NCBI GenBank assembly: GCA_938028645.1
Contig: CALIMD010000084.1
Coordinates: forward strand, 1-8,933
Direction: 5' to 3'
Length of the DNA stretch: 8,933 nt
From: an uncultured Alphaproteobacteria bacterium
GTDB lineage: Bacteria > Pseudomonadota > Alphaproteobacteria > Thalassobaculales > Thalassobaculaceae
A program made the position numbers and the translations under genes. The notes beneath the pieces were generated by a model, which made no database searches, was not told the DNA's origin, and saw only the letters and a program-made list of their open reading frames with translations. Positions 6,840 through 8,933 of the stretch are shown piece after piece (position 1 is the stretch's first letter; each line of letters opens with the position of its first letter).

Positions 6840-8164
6840 TTAACCAAACGCGTTTTTAAAACAGCTAACCCCTTGAGAAGATCAACAGCACGTGCCAGTT
6901 GATAATCTGTTTTTGCCATTACTTTAGCAGAGGGTCGGCCTTTGGTTGTAGATGATGCCGCTTTCTTATTTTTGTCTGTATTATCCAATGCGCCGCGCAA
7001 ATCTGTTTCCCTTCTCCGCACCGGTGTTTTGTTTTTCTCAATTTTTGCAGAGTCCACAATTATATCTGGGGTAATCCCAGTTTTTTGAATTGATCGTCCT
7101 GAGGGGGTGTAATATCTGGATGTTGTTAGACGCATGGCTACCTCGCCTGTTAAGGGTACTATCGTTTGCACCGATCCCTTTCCAAATGATTGTGTGCCTA
7201 AAATAATCGCTCTCTTATGATCTTGAAGTGCTCCTGCGACGATCTCCGAAGCTGAAGCGGAGCCTGTATTTATCAGTACTACTATAGGAAGTCCTGCGGA
7301 TAGATCTCCTGGCTTAGCGTAAATTCTTGACGCTTTTTCAGGGTCTCTTCCTCGTGTTGATACAATTTCGCCATAGTCAAGAAATATATCGCTCACTGTT
7401 ATTGCTTGGTTTAATAGACCCCCGGGATTATTTCGTAAATCCAGTATTAGACCCACCTGTTCTCTACCCAATTGTTCTTTAAAATTTTTAAGGGCTTTTT
7501 TTAATCCTAATGTTGTCTGAGCATTGAAGGTTGTTATTCTTATGTAACCGATATCTTCGATTGTTTCATAACGGACCGAACTTATTTTGATTATAGCGCG
7601 TTTTATTGTTATTTTAAACGGTTTAACGCCTTCTCTGCGCACACCGAGAACTATTTCCTCCCCTACTGGACCCCGCATTTTGTCGACAGCTTCTCTAAGG
7701 GTTAAACCTAAAATAGCCTCACTATTTAGATGCGTTATTAAATCCCCCGGCTCTAAACCAGCTCTAGCTCCAGGCGTGTCATCTATCGGTGAAACCACTT
7801 TGATCAAACCATTTTCCATAGTGACCTCAATGCCTATCCCACCAAACTCTCCTTTAGTTTGGACACGCATATCTTTGAAGCTCTTTGCATTTAGAAAACT
7901 GGAATGAGGGTCAAGAGATGTTAGCATTCCATTTATTGCAGCCTCTATGAGTTGTTGATCGGTTACTTCATCCACGTATTCTTCTCGAACGCGCTCAAAC
8001 ACATCACCAAACAGATTTAGTTGCCTATAGGTATCGTTAGAATAAGCGTTTGATGGAGTATTCAAAACCACGATTATGGCAAAAATATATGCGACACTTT
8101 TCTTCAAAACATCTCCCTTTAATAAACTCATAAACGTTTTTAGTATCGTTTTATTTATTGCCAT
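6836..8164 (-). CDS. ctpA: Carboxy-terminal processing protease CtpA (peptidase S41)
   Basis: CtpA-type serine proteases cleave periplasmic proteins near their C-termini, including cell-wall hydrolases. Layout of the 442-residue frame: signal peptide (hydrophobic core about 24-35, likely cleavage after SNA or AYS near 40-42), helical N-terminal domain with INGMLTSLDPHSS (78-89), PDZ domain (about 105-185) with FGGIGIEV, and the S41 protease domain. Catalytic residues are intact: Ser304 in GSASASE, Lys329 in SFGKGSVQ and Gln333, with the spacing of Bacillus CtpB. LDLRNNPGG (241-249) is also conserved. A basic low-complexity stretch (about 372-415) precedes a helical end, YQLARAVDLLKGLAVL. Start: ATG 8164 has a weak Shine-Dalgarno. 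TTG 8107-8105 (residue 20) has AAGGGAG 5 bases upstream and would begin a compact signal peptide (MKKSVAYIF), so it may be the true start. The end overlaps the deacetylase start by 4 bases. Confidence 0.95.
   Translation of the reverse strand: MAINKTILKTFMSLLKGDVLKKSVAYIFAIIVVLNTPSNAYSNDTYRQLNLFGDVFERVREEYVDEVTDQQLIEAAINGMLTSLDPHSSFLNAKSFKDMRVQTKGEFGGIGIEVTMENGLIKVVSPIDDTPGARAGLEPGDLITHLNSEAILGLTLREAVDKMRGPVGEEIVLGVRREGVKPFKITIKRAIIKISSVRYETIEDIGYIRITTFNAQTTLGLKKALKNFKEQLGREQVGLILDLRNNPGGLLNQAITVSDIFLDYGEIVSTRGRDPEKASRIYAKPGDLSAGLPIVVLINTGSASASEIVAGALQDHKRAIILGTQSFGKGSVQTIVPLTGEVAMRLTTSRYYTPSGRSIQKTGITPDIIVDSAKIEKNKTPVRRRETDLRGALDNTDKNKKAASSTTKGRPSAKVMAKTDYQLARAVDLLKGLAVLKTRLVN
8113..8119 (-). 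promoter_or_regulatory. Strong Shine-Dalgarno pointing to an internal TTG start of ctpA
   Basis: On the minus strand this reads AAGGGAG, 5 bases before TTG 8107-8105. It is the best ribosome binding site around the ctpA 5' end, while the upstream ATG 8164-8162 is preceded only by AT-rich sequence. Starting here gives a normal short basic n-region before the hydrophobic signal core and leaves a 76-base AT-rich leader (8108-8183) after the upstream gene. Confidence 0.55.
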
Positions 8165-8183
8165 AACTTAATCGCATTCTTTT

Positions 8184-8933
8184 TCAGGACAACCATGCCA
8201 TTGGGTCAATAGGTTTACCATGTTTTCGCAGTTCGATGTATAGTTTCTGATTTATTCCTCTATTTTTGAGTGGGACAGTATCCATCTTTCCAACTGGCTC
8301 ACCACCTAAAATAACTTGCTCAGTTTTTACTCCAATATAGCCTAAGCCAACTAGTAAAGTACTGAACCCTTCACCATGATCAATGATTAAAATATTGCCA
8401 TACGTTCTAAAAGGGCCTGCGTAAATTACTCTTCCATCAAAAGAAGCGACTACGCGCGCACCCGGTCTTGTACTAATTGTAATTCCTTTTGTGGTTAGGC
8501 CAATAGGGTCAGTTTGTCCGAATAGCTTAACTATTTTTCCTTTTACAGGCAAACCGACATTATGTTTATTTTTAAGAAATGATCTAGGGGATAGAAATCT
8601 CACCTTTTTCCCGTCAAATTGTTTATTTTGATAACCTTTTCCCAGGGGACCTTCTATAATTGGGGCCGTTTCAGGTTTGATGGAATGTGAAAAAGGCTGT
8701 TTGTAACTAGTGTTTTTGGAGAGTTGTTCTAATCTTTTTATAAATGAATCTTTCTCTTGGTTGCTGTTTTTTAATTTTAACAGAAGCCTTTGAAGATCAG
8801 TCGATAAATTTTCAAGCCTTACCTCATCTGCAACATGGTTAAGGCTCCGTTGGTCCGATATAAAATTGTGCCTAGCAATTAGAGAGGTTAATTTTTTATT
8901 TAATAGTGTTAGCCCCCTTGTTGCTTTTTCGAA
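8184..8933 (-). CDS. EnvC-like murein hydrolase activator (coiled coil plus degenerate M23/LytM domain), C-terminal part
   Basis: The frame is open from the right edge to the stop at 8186-8184: 249 residues are visible and the N-terminus lies outside the window. Fragment residues 1 to about 75 are charged and helical with heptad-like leucines (RLENLSTDLQRLLLKLKN), as in EnvC coiled coils. A Pro/Gly-rich linker follows, then an M23/LytM domain (about 128-249) with LPVKGKIVKLFGQTD, ASFDGRVIYAGPF, YGNILIIDHGEG and the end PIDPMAWLS. The zinc-binding HxxxD is replaced by TKGIT (148-152) and the C-terminal HxH by KLY (230-232), so it cannot be an M23 endopeptidase. Known: EnvC-type proteins with such dead LytM domains activate peptidoglycan amidases at division. 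Location is presumably periplasmic. It lies upstream of ctpA, 19 bases from its longest-frame start. An internal GTG at 8603 is not the start because the coiled coil upstream is in the same frame. Confidence 0.87.
   Translation of the reverse strand, partial: FEKATRGLTLLNKKLTSLIARHNFISDQRSLNHVADEVRLENLSTDLQRLLLKLKNSNQEKDSFIKRLEQLSKNTSYKQPFSHSIKPETAPIIEGPLGKGYQNKQFDGKKVRFLSPRSFLKNKHNVGLPVKGKIVKLFGQTDPIGLTTKGITISTRPGARVVASFDGRVIYAGPFRTYGNILIIDHGEGFSTLLVGLGYIGVKTEQVILGGEPVGKMDTVPLKNRGINQKLYIELRKHGKPIDPMAWLS

Noticed and set aside
7587..7907. Plus-strand open frame of 106 codons
   Set aside because: It is fully antisense to the conserved PDZ and S41 region of ctpA, and no motif is seen.
8184..8603. 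Taking GTG 8603 as the start of the M23 protein
   Set aside because: The same frame stays open to 8933 and encodes a coiled coil and linker typical of EnvC, so the gene continues past the window edge.

Overview
The window is a solid block of minus-strand genes with almost no intergenic space. It reads 5' to 3' from the right edge (8933) to the left edge (1). The DNA is visibly AT-rich. The order EnvC-type murein hydrolase activator, CtpA protease, divergent polysaccharide deacetylase, RppH is one I recognise from Alphaproteobacteria. The NN (not DD) form of the deacetylase motif also fits my memory of that lineage. The best guess is a low-GC, possibly streamlined alphaproteobacterium. The exact lineage cannot be read from the sequence.

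Right half (about 5071-8933), envelope and RNA housekeeping: (i) the C-terminal 249 residues of an EnvC-like protein, with a coiled coil followed by an M23/LytM domain lacking its zinc ligands; (ii) a CtpA/S41 periplasmic protease with PDZ domain and an intact Ser-Lys-Gln catalytic set; (iii) a membrane-anchored divergent polysaccharide deacetylase; (iv) the Nudix RNA pyrophosphohydrolase RppH. They are tightly packed: deacetylase and rppH overlap by ATGA, and ctpA and deacetylase overlap by TTGA.

Left half (1-5056), nucleotide-sugar genes: starting only 14 bases after rppH are two extended-SDR NAD-dependent epimerases/dehydratases, a bifunctional protein with a nucleotidylyltransferase domain followed by a PfkB sugar-kinase domain (the reverse of HldE), a Gfo/Idh/MocA oxidoreductase, and the N-terminal 187 residues of a UDP-glucose/GDP-mannose dehydrogenase family protein cut by the window edge. 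Several are coupled by 4-base overlaps. Together they look like a pathway making and modifying one or more nucleotide-activated sugars for a surface polysaccharide. The sugar itself cannot be identified from sequence alone.

No tRNA, rRNA, mobile element, CRISPR array, long repeat or convincing terminator was seen. No non-coding stretch exceeds about 25 bases under the longest-frame gene models, or about 76 bases if the internal ctpA start is used. The most interesting points are the reversed kinase/nucleotidylyltransferase fusion within an uncharacterised sugar operon, the altered motifs in the deacetylase and M23 proteins, and two probable TTG starts. I did not find clear evidence of an undescribed defence or mobile system.
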